Assembly: GCA_013364255.1 (NCBI GenBank)
Contig: CP054936.1
Location: 2,076,853-2,140,852, forward strand
Direction of reading: 5' to 3'
From: Streptomyces seoulensis
Lineage (GTDB): Bacteria > Actinomycetota > Actinomycetes > Streptomycetales > Streptomycetaceae
Length of the DNA stretch: 64,000 bases
Made by a program: the position numbers and the translations under genes. Each line of letters opens with the position of its first letter. The stretch's first letter is position 1. Under the pieces are notes generated by a model. That model searched no databases and was not told the origin of the DNA. It was given only the letters and a program-made list of their open reading frames with translations. This document shows positions 1-8,067 of this stretch, piece by piece.

Positions 1-1
1 C

Positions 2-193
2 TACAGCACCGGCGACGCGGCGAACGAGCTGCTGCATCTGTCGCTGGACCCGAACACCCACATCCAGGAGACCAAGGCGTTCGCCGTGGACATCCGGCCG
101 GGGCGGCGGCCGCGCGGCCCGGCCGCGCCCGCGCTGGTGCGGGCCTACCGGGCGCGGGCGGGCATCGACGAGCACACCGGGACCGAGCCGTGA
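2..193 (+). CDS. formate dehydrogenase large subunit, C-terminal end (partial)
   Basis: The window opens inside this gene, and only the last 63 codons before the TGA at 191-193 are present. The readable part holds the pattern GDAANELLHLSLDPNTHIQE and then a D-I-R-P-G-R-R-P-R-G stretch. That is the usual C-terminus of molybdopterin- or tungstopterin-dependent formate dehydrogenase alpha subunits, in the cofactor-binding domain. The catalytic residue lies upstream of the window, so I cannot see whether it is selenocysteine (UGA) or cysteine. The next four genes form a full selenocysteine pathway, which makes a Sec-containing enzyme likely by context. The gene converges on selD with a gap of about 28 nt. 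Confidence 0.75.
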   Translation, partial: YSTGDAANELLHLSLDPNTHIQETKAFAVDIRPGRRPRGPAAPALVRAYRARAGIDEHTGTEP

Positions 194-221
194 CGGCGGG
201 GCCGCGCCCGGTGCGCGGACG

Positions 222-1247
222 TCACCTGAGGACCACCGAATGGGGCTCGCGCGGGACGAGTTCGCCGATCACCGGGGCGCCGGGCACCTCGCCGGCGACG
301 AGCAGGCCACCAGAGGTCTGGGCGTCGGCCAGCAGCAGCCGGGTGTCGGCGTCCGCGCCGCCGAAGTCGGTGAACGGCGCGACCCAGTCGAGGTTGCGCC
401 GGGTGCCGCCGCTGACGTAGCCGTCCCGTACGGCGTCCCGCGCCCCGTCGAGGTAGGGCACGGCGGCGGTGTCCAGCACGGCCGTCACGTTCGAGGCGCG
501 GGCGAGTTTGTGCAGGTGGCCGAGGAGGCCGAAGCCGGTCACGTCGGTCGCGCAGGTCGCCCCGGCGGCCAGCGCCGCCCGCGAGGCGTCCCGGTTGAGG
601 GCCACCATGGTCGCGACGGCCTGTTCGAAGCGTTCGCCGGTGGCCTTGTGCCGGTTGTTCAGCACACCCAGGCCCAGGGGCTTGGTCAGGGACAGGGGCA
701 GGCCGGGCCGTCCCGCGTCGTTGCGCAGCAGCCGCGCCGGGTCGGCGAGCCCGGTGACGGCCATGCCGTACTTGGGTTCGGGGTCGTCCACGCTGTGGCC
801 GCCGCCGACGTGGCAGCCGGCCGCGGCGGCGATCTCCAGGCCGCCGCGCAGCACTTCGCGGGCCAGCTCGAACGGCAGCACCTCGCGCGGCCAGGCGAGC
901 AGGTTGACGGCGACGACCGGGTGGCCGCCCATGGCGTACACGTCGGACAGGGCGTTGGCGGCGGCGATGCGGCCCCAGTCGTACGGGTCGTCGACGACCG
1001 GGGTGAAGAAGTCGGCGGTGGACACCAGCGCCTGCGCGGGGCCGCCGCCGGGCGCGGGCAGGGCGACCACGGCCGCGTCGTCGCCGGTGGCCGCCCCGAC
1101 CAGCAGCGGCGTGCCGGCCGGGGCCGGGAAGGGCGCCGTCAACGAGCCGAGCAGGTCCTCCAGTTCACCGGGCGGGATCTTGCAGGCGCAGCCGCCGCCG
1201 TGGGCGAACCGGGTGAGCCGGACGGGGGTTCGGGGGGTGGTGGTCAT
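222..1247 (-). CDS. selD: selenide, water dikinase SelD
   Basis: SelD (341 aa) makes selenophosphate from selenide and ATP, the selenium donor for selenocysteyl-tRNA. The N-terminus carries the glycine-rich active-site segment HGGGCACKI. Cys20 matches the catalytic Cys (or Sec) of other SelD proteins and Lys23 the essential lysine. A DDAAV motif and the PurM/AIR-synthase-like body follow (ANALSDVYAMGG, CHVGGGHSVDDPE, ATDVTGFGLLGHL). This copy uses cysteine, so it needs no readthrough for its own synthesis. The ATG is preceded by AGGGAG. It lies head-to-head with the tRNA-Sec gene and converges with the formate dehydrogenase gene. Confidence 0.96.
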   Translation of the reverse strand: MTTTPRTPVRLTRFAHGGGCACKIPPGELEDLLGSLTAPFPAPAGTPLLVGAATGDDAAVVALPAPGGGPAQALVSTADFFTPVVDDPYDWGRIAAANALSDVYAMGGHPVVAVNLLAWPREVLPFELAREVLRGGLEIAAAAGCHVGGGHSVDDPEPKYGMAVTGLADPARLLRNDAGRPGLPLSLTKPLGLGVLNNRHKATGERFEQAVATMVALNRDASRAALAAGATCATDVTGFGLLGHLHKLARASNVTAVLDTAAVPYLDGARDAVRDGYVSGGTRRNLDWVAPFTDFGGADADTRLLLADAQTSGGLLVAGEVPGAPVIGELVPREPHSVVLR

Positions 1248-1297
1248 GCCTGTCTCCCTGGGTCGTCGGACGGCCGTCCGGTAGCCTGGCGGGCGGT

Positions 1298-1390
1298 GGA
1301 GGCGTGTGGGTGCCTGGTGGCCCTCCCGGTCTTCAAAACCGAGGTGTCCGAGGATCTCGGGCAGGCGGGTTCGATTCCCGTCCGCCTCCG
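1298..1390 (+). tRNA. selC: tRNA-Sec (anticodon TCA)
   Basis: The 5' strand GGAGGCG (1298-1304) pairs with CGCCTCC (1383-1389), with G1390 as discriminator. The T-arm is GCGGG-TTCGATT-CCCGT at 1365-1381. The anticodon loop CTTCAAA gives anticodon TCA at 1333-1335, which reads UGA. The variable arm between about 1342 and 1364 is long, as expected for tRNA-Sec. CCA is not encoded. It lies between selD and the 3' end of selB, and its second half is antisense to the selB coding sequence. Confidence 0.93.
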
Positions 1391-3174
1391 TCCCGCCGCT
1401 GTGGCCGGCAGCGTCTGCGCTGGTCGTCCACCCGTTCGGTGAGGCCGCGGGCGTCGAGGAACTCCAGCAGCGGCACGGCGACGCGGCGGGTGGTGTCCAG
1501 GGCCTTGCGGGCCTCGCTCAGGGTGAACGGCTGCGGCAGTTCGCGCAGTACGGCGGCGGCCCGGGCGTCCGCTCCCGGGAGCAGCACCACGGCGTCGTCG
1601 ATCCGCAGCAGCGCGCCCGCCGTGACGGCGGCGGCCAACGCCTTGCGGTGCAGGCCGAGTGCGGTGAGGCGGTCGGCCTCGGGCGCGCGGAAGGGCGCCC
1701 TCTCCAGTTCGTCCCGCACCGCGTCGACGGCGGCGCGCAGGGGCGGCGGCAGGGCGGGGCGGGTGCGGTCCGGGGCGTACAGCCTGCCCTGGCGGCACAG
1801 GAGTTCGGTGGCCGCCGGGGTGCGGGCGAGGGCGTCGACCAGGGCACGGTCGGGCAGATCGAGCAGGCGTCGGGCCGCTTCGGCGGGCAGGCCGGGTTCC
1901 ATGGGGTGCGCCCGCGCGTACCGCTCCACCTCGGCGGTCAGCCGGGCGCGCAGCCGTGTCCAGTGCTCCGGGTCGGCCAGCCAGTCGCCCGCGACGGGTT
2001 CGGCGGACGCGGGGACGCCCATCGCCGACAGGTCCGGGCGGCGGACGAGCCGGCGGCGGCGCAGTTCGGCCGCCGCGTCGGGGCGGCCGGTCGCCGTGGC
2101 GAGTTCCGCCGCCCTGGCCCGGCCCGCGCCGCGGCGGTCCAGCCGGGGCGGGCGCACGTCGAGCGCGGTCACCGCCGAGGGCGGGCGGCCGCCGCCCGGT
2201 TCGCGCAGGACGGCCCGGTCGCCGACGCGCAGCGGCAGCCGCCGGTCCAGGGTGAGCCGGACGGTGTCCTCGCCGAGCGGCCGCACGGTCGCCGGGACGG
2301 CCGCCGCGCCGATGTGCAGGCTCATCCGGCGGGGCAGGTCGGCGGCGGGCTCGCCGGTGACGCGGACGTCGACGAGGTCGGTGAGCAGCCAGCGGTCCGG
2401 CGAGAGCAGCACGTCCCCGCGGCGCAGCGCGCCGTCCGGGGCGCCGTGCACGTTGACGGCCACCCGTGCCACCGCGTTCACCTCCGTACGCTCCCGCTGG
2501 AGGCACTGGAGCGCGCGCACCCGCAGCCGTGTCGAGCCGTCGCCGGTCACCAGCCGGTCGCCCACCCGCAGGGCGCCCGCGCCGAGGGTGCCGGTCACGA
2601 CGGTGCCGTGGCCGCGCACCGTGAAGGCCCGGTCCAGCCACAGCCGTAAGTCGGCCTCGGTGTCCGGGGCGGGCAGCGCGCGGGCCAGCCGCGTCAACTC
2701 GGCGCGCAGGGCGTCGAGTCCGGCCCCGGTCACGGCGCTCACCGCGACCGACGGGACGGCGCCGAGCGAGGTTGTGGCCAGGTGCCGCAGGGCCTCGGCG
2801 CGCACCGGTTCGGGGTCGGCGAGGTCGCTGCGGGTCACGGCGAGGACGGCGTGGCGTACTCCGAGGGCGTCCAGGATCGCCAGGTGCTCCCGCGACTGGG
2901 GCTGCCAGCCCTGGTCGGCGGCGACCACGAACAGCACGGCCGGCACGGGTCCGACCCCGGCCAGCATGGTGGCCACGAACCGCTCGTGGCCCGGCACGTC
3001 CACGAAGGCGAGGTGCTCGCCGTCGGCGTCGGGGCCGGTCCACACGAAGCCGAGGTCGAGGGTGAGCCCGCGCCGCCGCTCCTCCTCGTGGCGGTCGGGT
3101 TCCATCCCGGTCAGCGCCCGTACCAGGGCGGACTTGCCGTGGTCGACGTGTCCGGCGGTGGCCAGCACCCGCAT
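1333..3174 (-). CDS. selB: selenocysteine-specific elongation factor SelB
   Basis: SelB (613 aa) is the specialised EF-Tu that delivers Sec-tRNA to UGA codons marked by a SECIS hairpin. GTPase motifs are clear: GHVDHGKS at 8-15, DVPGHE at 59-64 and TRSD at 114-117. Beta-barrel domains follow, then C-terminal winged helices that in this family bind the SECIS RNA. The ATG start lies 5 nt after the selA stop, and selA-selB form one operon. The frame stays open through the 3' half of tRNA-Sec on the other strand. Its TGA stop (1335-1333) is the exact complement of the tRNA anticodon TCA. This adds an Arg/Pro-rich tail of about 30 residues that does not look like family sequence. Confidence 0.94.
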   Translation of the reverse strand: MRVLATAGHVDHGKSALVRALTGMEPDRHEEERRRGLTLDLGFVWTGPDADGEHLAFVDVPGHERFVATMLAGVGPVPAVLFVVAADQGWQPQSREHLAILDALGVRHAVLAVTRSDLADPEPVRAEALRHLATTSLGAVPSVAVSAVTGAGLDALRAELTRLARALPAPDTEADLRLWLDRAFTVRGHGTVVTGTLGAGALRVGDRLVTGDGSTRLRVRALQCLQRERTEVNAVARVAVNVHGAPDGALRRGDVLLSPDRWLLTDLVDVRVTGEPAADLPRRMSLHIGAAAVPATVRPLGEDTVRLTLDRRLPLRVGDRAVLREPGGGRPPSAVTALDVRPPRLDRRGAGRARAAELATATGRPDAAAELRRRRLVRRPDLSAMGVPASAEPVAGDWLADPEHWTRLRARLTAEVERYARAHPMEPGLPAEAARRLLDLPDRALVDALARTPAATELLCRQGRLYAPDRTRPALPPPLRAAVDAVRDELERAPFRAPEADRLTALGLHRKALAAAVTAGALLRIDDAVVLLPGADARAAAVLRELPQPFTLSEARKALDTTRRVAVPLLEFLDARGLTERVDDQRRRCRPQRRDGGGRESNPPARDPRTPRF

Positions 3175-3179
3175 GCCGC

Positions 3180-4619
3180 TCACCTCCCGCCGTCCGCCGC
3201 CGCCCGCACGGCCAGTACGGCCCCGGCGAGCCGTTCGTCGTCCTCGGGCGGCACCGCACGCAGGTCCAGCAGGCACCGGCCGCCCTCCAGCCGTCCGACC
3301 ACCGGGACGGTCCCGGTGCGCAGCGCGGCGGCGTAGGGCTCCGGCAGGGAGAGGGCGGCGCTGGGCAGGGTCACCCCAGGTGCGCCTCCCCCGCCCACGG
3401 TGGCGGCGCAGGCGACGGGCCGCGCGTCGACTCCGGCGGCGCTCAGCGTGGCCGTGAGCCGTTCGGCGCGGTGCGCCAGCTCGCGCGGGTCGGCGCGCAG
3501 GGCCTCGGCGGTCGGGGTGGCGGGGCCGGTGAGGGTGGCCTCCAGGGCGGCCAGGGTGAGCTTGTCGACCCGCAGCGCGCGGGCCAGCGGGTGCCGGGCC
3601 AGCGCGGGTACGAGGTCCTCGGCGCCGAGGAGCAGGCCGCACTGGGGGCCGCCGAGCAGTTTGTCGCCGCTCGCGGTCACCAGGGCGGCGCCCGCGCGCA
3701 GTTCGGTCGCGGCGTCGGGCTCGTCGGGCAGCAGCGGATGGGGGGCGAGCAGCCCGGAGCCGATGTCGACGACCAACGGCGCGCCCAAGGAGGCCAGTTC
3801 GGCCGTGGCGGGAGCGTGGGTGAAGCCGGTGACGCGGAAGTTGGAGGGGTGGACCTTCAGGACGAACCCGGTCCCGGGTCCGATCGCGTCGGCGTAGTCC
3901 GCGGCGCTGGTGCGGTTGGTGGTGCCGACCTCGCGGAGCCGGGCGCCGGTGGACACCAGCAGGTCCGGCAGCCGGAAGCCGTCGCCGATCTCCACCATCT
4001 CGCCCCGGCTGACGACGATCTCGCGGCCGGCGGCGAGCGCGGTGGCGGCCAGGACGAGGGCGGCCGCGCCGTTGTTGACGACGTGGGCCGCGCCGGCCGC
4101 GGGCACCCGGGCGCGCAGCGCGTGCAGGGCGCCGCGGCCGCGGCGGGCCCGGGTCCCGGTCGCGAGGTCCAGTTCGACGTCGGTGGGTCCGGCGGCTTCC
4201 TGGACCGCTCGCCGGGCGGCGGCGGACAGCGGCGCCCGGCCGAGGTTGGTGTGCAGGAGGACACCGGTGGCGTTGATCACCGGGCGCAGTCCGCCGGCCG
4301 TGCGCGGCAGCAGGGCCACCGCCGTGTCGGCGACCTGCTCGGGGGCGACGGCGCCGTGCCGCGCCCGCTCCTGTGCCTGCCGGACCGCGGCCTTGACCGC
4401 CTCCGCCCCGAGCCGCCCCGCCGCCTCGGCCAGCCGCGGGTCGCGCAGGAGGGCGTCGGTACGGGGGATGCGGCGGCGCGCGTCGAGGTGGGGCGGTCCC
4501 CCGGTCCCCGGGGCACCGCCGGTCGGGGGCGGGCAGCAGCCCTCCGGTGTGCCGTCGGCTCCGGGGGTTCCCGTGCCGGGTGCTTCCTCCGTCGTCCAGC
4601 CCGTGACCCGCTGGTCCAC
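3180..4619 (-). CDS. selA: L-seryl-tRNA(Sec) selenium transferase SelA
   Basis: SelA (479 aa) is the PLP enzyme that converts Ser-tRNA(Sec) to Sec-tRNA(Sec) with selenophosphate. The PLP-binding lysine is in SGDKLLGGPQ (Lys320). INATGVLLHTNLGRAPLS is the diagnostic N-domain motif, and VVDIGSGLL precedes the lysine. The GTG at 4619 was chosen because GGAGG sits six bases upstream. An upstream ATG at 4697 would add 26 residues without a good ribosome binding site. The first 50 residues are poorly conserved, Gly/Pro/Thr-rich. It is the first gene of the selA-selB operon and is divergent from the gene at 4856. Confidence 0.94.
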   Translation of the reverse strand: MDQRVTGWTTEEAPGTGTPGADGTPEGCCPPPTGGAPGTGGPPHLDARRRIPRTDALLRDPRLAEAAGRLGAEAVKAAVRQAQERARHGAVAPEQVADTAVALLPRTAGGLRPVINATGVLLHTNLGRAPLSAAARRAVQEAAGPTDVELDLATGTRARRGRGALHALRARVPAAGAAHVVNNGAAALVLAATALAAGREIVVSRGEMVEIGDGFRLPDLLVSTGARLREVGTTNRTSAADYADAIGPGTGFVLKVHPSNFRVTGFTHAPATAELASLGAPLVVDIGSGLLAPHPLLPDEPDAATELRAGAALVTASGDKLLGGPQCGLLLGAEDLVPALARHPLARALRVDKLTLAALEATLTGPATPTAEALRADPRELAHRAERLTATLSAAGVDARPVACAATVGGGGAPGVTLPSAALSLPEPYAAALRTGTVPVVGRLEGGRCLLDLRAVPPEDDERLAGAVLAVRAAADGGR

Positions 4620-4855
4620 GCAGCCCCTCCGTTCCGAGCCCTGCCGCTGGCCGTACAGGCGGCCCCATCGTCTCGCAGGGCCCGCGGCCGTCCGCACGAC
4701 ACGCCGGTACCCCGGCGGCGGCGGCCGATGCGCGCGCAGGGGTCGTACCCCGTTTCGGGGCGGCGGGGACGGGAACCCGCGCGGGCGCCGTCCGGCGCGC
4801 CGTCACCCGGGGCTCCGGCGGCGACCGTGACCGCCGCGACGGAAGAGGTGCCGGG

Positions 4856-5578
4856 GTGGACAGTGGCCGCCGGCCGCCGAGAGAGCCCGGCGCGACGCGC
4901 CGGGGCGGGGCGCGCTGGGTCTTCGACGGCTTCATCGCGGGCGTCGGCACCGCGTCCGGTACGCGTCTGGTGCTGGGTCACTGGACCGACTCGCCGTTCG
5001 GGCCGGTCAGCGACGTGATGCTGGAACGCGCCGACGGGCACCGCGTGCTGCTCGCCCCCGACGCGCGCACGGCCGACTTCATCGCGCGCACCTACTCCTT
5101 CGACGAGGTGCGCGTGGAACCGGTCGTGGTGCGGGCCGCGGCCGGGCGCTGGTCCGTCTCCTCGGACTCGCTGAGCCTGTGCTTCACCACCGGCCGGCGC
5201 GGTCCGCTGGGCCTGCTGCTGAGCGCCGTGCCCCGGGCGCTGGCCGTCCGTCCGTGGTGGATCGCCCTGCTGGACCGTCCGGCGCGGGTGCTGCGCGGCG
5301 TCCGCACCCGCGGGAGCGCGGGCGGCGGACGGCGCGAGTGGTACGGCGCGCGGGACCTGCGTCCGGTCGGCTCCGCCGCGGCCCGCTTCGACGGCGTGGA
5401 CCTCGGCCCGCTGGCGCCGGTCGCGCCCGCGGTGCGGTTCGGCTTCGGTTCGACCCCGCGCGGGCCCTGCGTCGTCCGGGTCACCACCACGGTGGAGGTA
5501 CCGGGGGCGACAGGGACGACGCGGGCCTCGGGCGGGGGCCGTCAGGTGCTGAGCAGGCGGTTGAAGAAGGACCGGTAG
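4856..5578 (+). CDS. conserved actinobacterial hypothetical protein
   Basis: A 240-residue protein of unknown function, started at a GTG preceded by GGAAGAGG. The middle is well-ordered, with VFDGFIAGVGTASGTRLVLG, WTDSPFGPVSDVMLERADGHR and a Phe/Tyr-rich stretch, which reads as a globular beta-rich domain. No signal peptide, membrane helix or catalytic signature stands out. The last 12 codons overlap, tail to tail, the end of the next gene by about 37 bp. It is transcribed divergently from selA, but nothing links its function to selenium. Confidence 0.7.
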   Translation: MDSGRRPPREPGATRRGGARWVFDGFIAGVGTASGTRLVLGHWTDSPFGPVSDVMLERADGHRVLLAPDARTADFIARTYSFDEVRVEPVVVRAAAGRWSVSSDSLSLCFTTGRRGPLGLLLSAVPRALAVRPWWIALLDRPARVLRGVRTRGSAGGGRREWYGARDLRPVGSAAARFDGVDLGPLAPVAPAVRFGFGSTPRGPCVVRVTTTVEVPGATGTTRASGGGRQVLSRRLKKDR

Positions 5579-6327
5579 CGGCGCAGCGCCCTGCGCAGTT
5601 CCTCGGTGTCCACCTGTTCGCCCTGGCTCCACTGGCCTTCCAGGCCCTGCTTGTGCTCGGCGAAGGTGGCGGCCAGGGTGCGGATGACGTCGGCGACCAG
5701 GGTGTCGGCGCTGTGCACGGCGTCCCTGGGGTCGTCCACGAACTTGCTCTGGGTCTCCCGCCAGCGGTCGCGGAAGCTCTGCTCGTCGGTGGCGTCCAGC
5801 AGCCGGGGCAGCTCGTCGTCGGCGTCGGCCGCGGGCTTCGCGTCCCGGGTGTCCGCGGTGCCGGCGAAGTCCGTCCTGCTGGCGGCGTCGGACGTACCGG
5901 CGACACCGGACGTACCGGTGGCGTCCGGCGTGCCGGTCGGGACCGCCGCGTCGGCCGGGCCCGCGGCCCCCGCCCGGCCCGGGCCCGTGGCGGTGTCCGG
6001 CGCGGTCGTGGCGTCGGCCCCGGCGCCCAGGGGCTCCCGGGCCCGCGCCGCGTCGACCCGTCCGGCCGCTTCGGCCGCACCGGTCGTCTCCGCGGGCGCT
6101 GCCGGGTCCGACGGGTCAGCCGACGGTATGCCGGCGGACGTGGCGGGGTCCCGGGTGGGCCGGGCCGCCGTCGTGCCGCCGGTGCTCTCGCCCGGGTAGA
6201 CGGGCGGCCTGGAGCCGGTGGCCTCCGGCTCCCCCTCGGTCCGGTCCGGGCCGTCCGGGGTGCTGCGGGCCAGGTCCTCGGTGGACAGCTCACCGGCGAA
6301 GCGGCGCGGTTCCTTGTTGCTGTGCAT
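5542..6327 (-). CDS. hypothetical protein with disordered N-half and helical C-terminal domain
   Basis: A 261-aa protein. Roughly residues 10-165 are low-complexity and rich in Ala, Pro, Thr, Gly and Asp, so probably disordered. Residues from about 170 form a compact helical domain with W-R-E-T-Q-S-K-F-V-D-D-P-R-D-A-V-H-S-A-D. The same pattern (W-x3-Q-x2-FVD-x-P-x-DAV-x2-AD-x-LV) occurs in the product of the gene just upstream (6403-6960). The two therefore look like an old tandem duplication that diverged at the N-terminus. No signal peptide or membrane helix is visible. The role is unknown. The ATG is near AGGGAGG. Confidence 0.72.
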   Translation of the reverse strand: MHSNKEPRRFAGELSTEDLARSTPDGPDRTEGEPEATGSRPPVYPGESTGGTTAARPTRDPATSAGIPSADPSDPAAPAETTGAAEAAGRVDAARAREPLGAGADATTAPDTATGPGRAGAAGPADAAVPTGTPDATGTSGVAGTSDAASRTDFAGTADTRDAKPAADADDELPRLLDATDEQSFRDRWRETQSKFVDDPRDAVHSADTLVADVIRTLAATFAEHKQGLEGQWSQGEQVDTEELRRALRRYRSFFNRLLST

Positions 6328-6402
6328 GGCGTTCCTCCCTGCCGGGACGTGACGTCGCCGGCGAGTGGCTGGTGCGAGTGACGACCGGGGCGGGGGCCGC
6401 GG

Positions 6403-6960
6403 TCAGGACGGTGCGTGCCGGGGCCCGCCGCCGTCGGAGAGCAGTTCGTCGAAGAGCGCGCGGTAGTGCACCATCGCGCCCCTGAGCTGTTCCGTCGTGG
6501 CCTTGCCGCGGGTGGTGAGCGACTCGACGTCGTGGGCCGCGCGGTAGTGGCCGAGGGTGCGGCCGTGCTCGACGGACAGGTCCGCGGCCTGCTGCTCGAA
6601 CCCCTCGGTCGGATAACCCCGCTCGCGCATGAGCGAGGTCACCAGCCGGTCCGCGTCGTGCACCGCGTCCTCGGGCCGGTCCACGAATTCCTCCTGGACG
6701 CTGCTCCACTCGCGTGTATAGCGGTCCCGGGAGGCGGCCGGCAGCGGTTTGATGTCGAGCGAGTCGTGCCGCTTCTCGCGGTCCCGGAGCTCGCGCTCGC
6801 CGGCGCGCCGGTCGCCGGCGTCGGCGACCGTCCGCTCGTACTCGGGGCCGAAGCGTTCGCGCAGCCGGCGACGGCGCGCCAGCGTCGGCACCGCCACCGC
6901 GATCAGGGCGAGCACGACGACGACTGGAATGATGATCGCGAGAAGTGTTCCGGTGGACAT
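6403..6960 (-). CDS. membrane-anchored hypothetical protein, paralogue of the downstream gene
   Basis: A 185-aa protein. One N-terminal membrane helix (residues about 6-28, very Ile/Val-rich) is followed by a basic stop-transfer RRRRLRERF and a charged linker. The C-terminal helical domain has WSSVQEEFVDRPEDAVHDADRL, closely matching the C-terminal domain of the neighbour at 5542-6327. The ATG at 6960 was preferred over one seven codons upstream because AGGGGG precedes it and the membrane helix then starts normally. Both genes point the same way, separated by about 75 nt, and could be one transcript. No function can be assigned. Confidence 0.78.
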   Translation of the reverse strand: MSTGTLLAIIIPVVVVLALIAVAVPTLARRRRLRERFGPEYERTVADAGDRRAGERELRDREKRHDSLDIKPLPAASRDRYTREWSSVQEEFVDRPEDAVHDADRLVTSLMRERGYPTEGFEQQAADLSVEHGRTLGHYRAAHDVESLTTRGKATTEQLRGAMVHYRALFDELLSDGGGPRHAPS

Positions 6961-7496
6961 GTGACACACCCCCTTGGGCACTGCTTCGACTGCCCGCCGC
7001 GGGCGGCGTTATGCGCCCGCGCGCCCGCCCTGTCGCCCGTCTTCGCCGTCCTGGTTCCGCGCCGTGCGGGAGCGTCCGCGAAGCGGCGCGGAAATCGTCC
7101 GGGACGCGGCGCCGAGGCCGGCCGGAGCGTGCCGCGGAGAACCGCCCGGAGCGGCCCCTGCCGCCGGGTCCTCGCGCCGCGACGCGCGGCCTCGGAACCG
7201 GTGTCGTCTCAGTTTCCTTTTCAAGATGCCGACCGGCGAAGCGGCGACTAGCGTCTACCAGTGGGAGCCGCAACCGGGGCACGCCCCGTCCGGCGAGGTC
7301 TCCACCGAGGGGCCCGTAGCCGCAGCGTCGGCCCGTGGAAGTGCACGCGGGCGACGTGGACGGTGTCGGAGACCGAGACGTGTTCTCTACACAGCCGGCG
7401 GCTCCAGACCGCGCCGCACAACCCCAACCGGCGAGCGCGGCCATCATTCTCGCGCCGCTTCTGTCGCGCGAGACGATGGAAAGAAAGGTATTTCCC
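6961..7496. other. intergenic region, divergent promoters
   Basis: About 530 bases without a credible gene lie between two divergently transcribed genes. It must hold promoters for both. An AT-richer patch (CAGTTTCCTTTTCAAG near 7210-7225) and AAAGAAAGG just before 7497 are the only local signals. I see no clear repeat or operator. Confidence 0.5.
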
Positions 7497-7910
7497 ATGC
7501 GAGCACTGCGCGTAAAGCGTCTCTTCGCCGTGTCTGCGGCCGGCATCGTGATGGCCGGCGGCGCTGCGATCGGCGCGGCGGGGACCGCCTCCGCCCATGA
7601 CTCGGGCTTCGACTCCAACCACCACCGCTCCGGATACAGCCGCGACTGCGACCGCGGCTGGTGGGACGACTGCGGCTACGGAGGCTACGGCGACCACGGA
7701 CGTGGCGACCACGGACGCGGCGACCACGGAGGCTACGGTGGCTACGGCGACCACGGCGGACGTGGCGGCTACGGCGACCACGGAGGCTTCGGTGGAGGCC
7801 ACGGTGGCGGTTACGGCGGTGGCGGCCATGGTGGCGGAGGCCACGGTGGCGGCGGTCACGGCGGTGGCGGTCACGGCGGTGGCGGAGGCCACGGTGGCGG
7901 AGGTCGCTGA
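7497..7910 (+). CDS. secreted glycine/histidine-rich repeat protein
   Basis: A 137-aa protein with a clear Sec signal peptide: basic RALRVKRLF, a hydrophobic core, and AxA cleavage after about Ala33. The mature part begins with a short Cys-containing segment (DCDRGWWDDCGYG). It then consists of degenerate repeats of G-x-Y/R-G-D-H-G and later G-G-G-H-G, giving over a dozen His-Gly steps. The His density suggests metal or surface binding, but this is inference only. The ATG at 7497 was chosen because it starts the signal peptide and follows GAAAGG. The coding repeats use 9-18 bp units. Two strong hairpins follow the gene. Confidence 0.75.
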   Translation: MRALRVKRLFAVSAAGIVMAGGAAIGAAGTASAHDSGFDSNHHRSGYSRDCDRGWWDDCGYGGYGDHGRGDHGRGDHGGYGGYGDHGGRGGYGDHGGFGGGHGGGYGGGGHGGGGHGGGGHGGGGHGGGGGHGGGGR

Positions 7911-7937
7911 GGTCCCCGACCGAACTCACTGAACAAG

Positions 7938-7974
7938 CACGGCGTGCGGCCCGGTCTCCGGTCCGCACGCCGTG
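7938..7974. terminator. hairpin terminator after the Gly/His-rich gene
   Basis: A 12-bp perfect stem, CACGGCGTGCGG (7938-7949) with CCGCACGCCGTG (7963-7974), and a 13-nt loop. It lies between convergent genes, so it may act both ways. Confidence 0.65.
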
Positions 7975-7995
7975 GCGTGTGTCGGCGCTCCCGTG

Positions 7996-8038
7996 CGCCC
8001 CGTGCGGCTTGTACGGCGCGTACGGTCCGCACGGGGCG
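7996..8038. terminator. second hairpin between convergent genes
   Basis: CGCCCCGTGCGG (7996-8007) pairs perfectly with CCGCACGGGGCG (8027-8038), with a 19-nt loop. It follows the first hairpin by about 20 nt and sits just past the stop of the SRPBCC gene on the other strand, for which it is well placed as terminator. Confidence 0.55.
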
Positions 8039-8067
8039 TGCGGACGGTACGGCCGCGGCCGCCCGGC

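Noticed and set aside
4619..4697. Upstream start for SelA at ATG 4697
   Set aside because: The 26 extra residues are unlike the family and GTG 4619 has a good GGAGG site.
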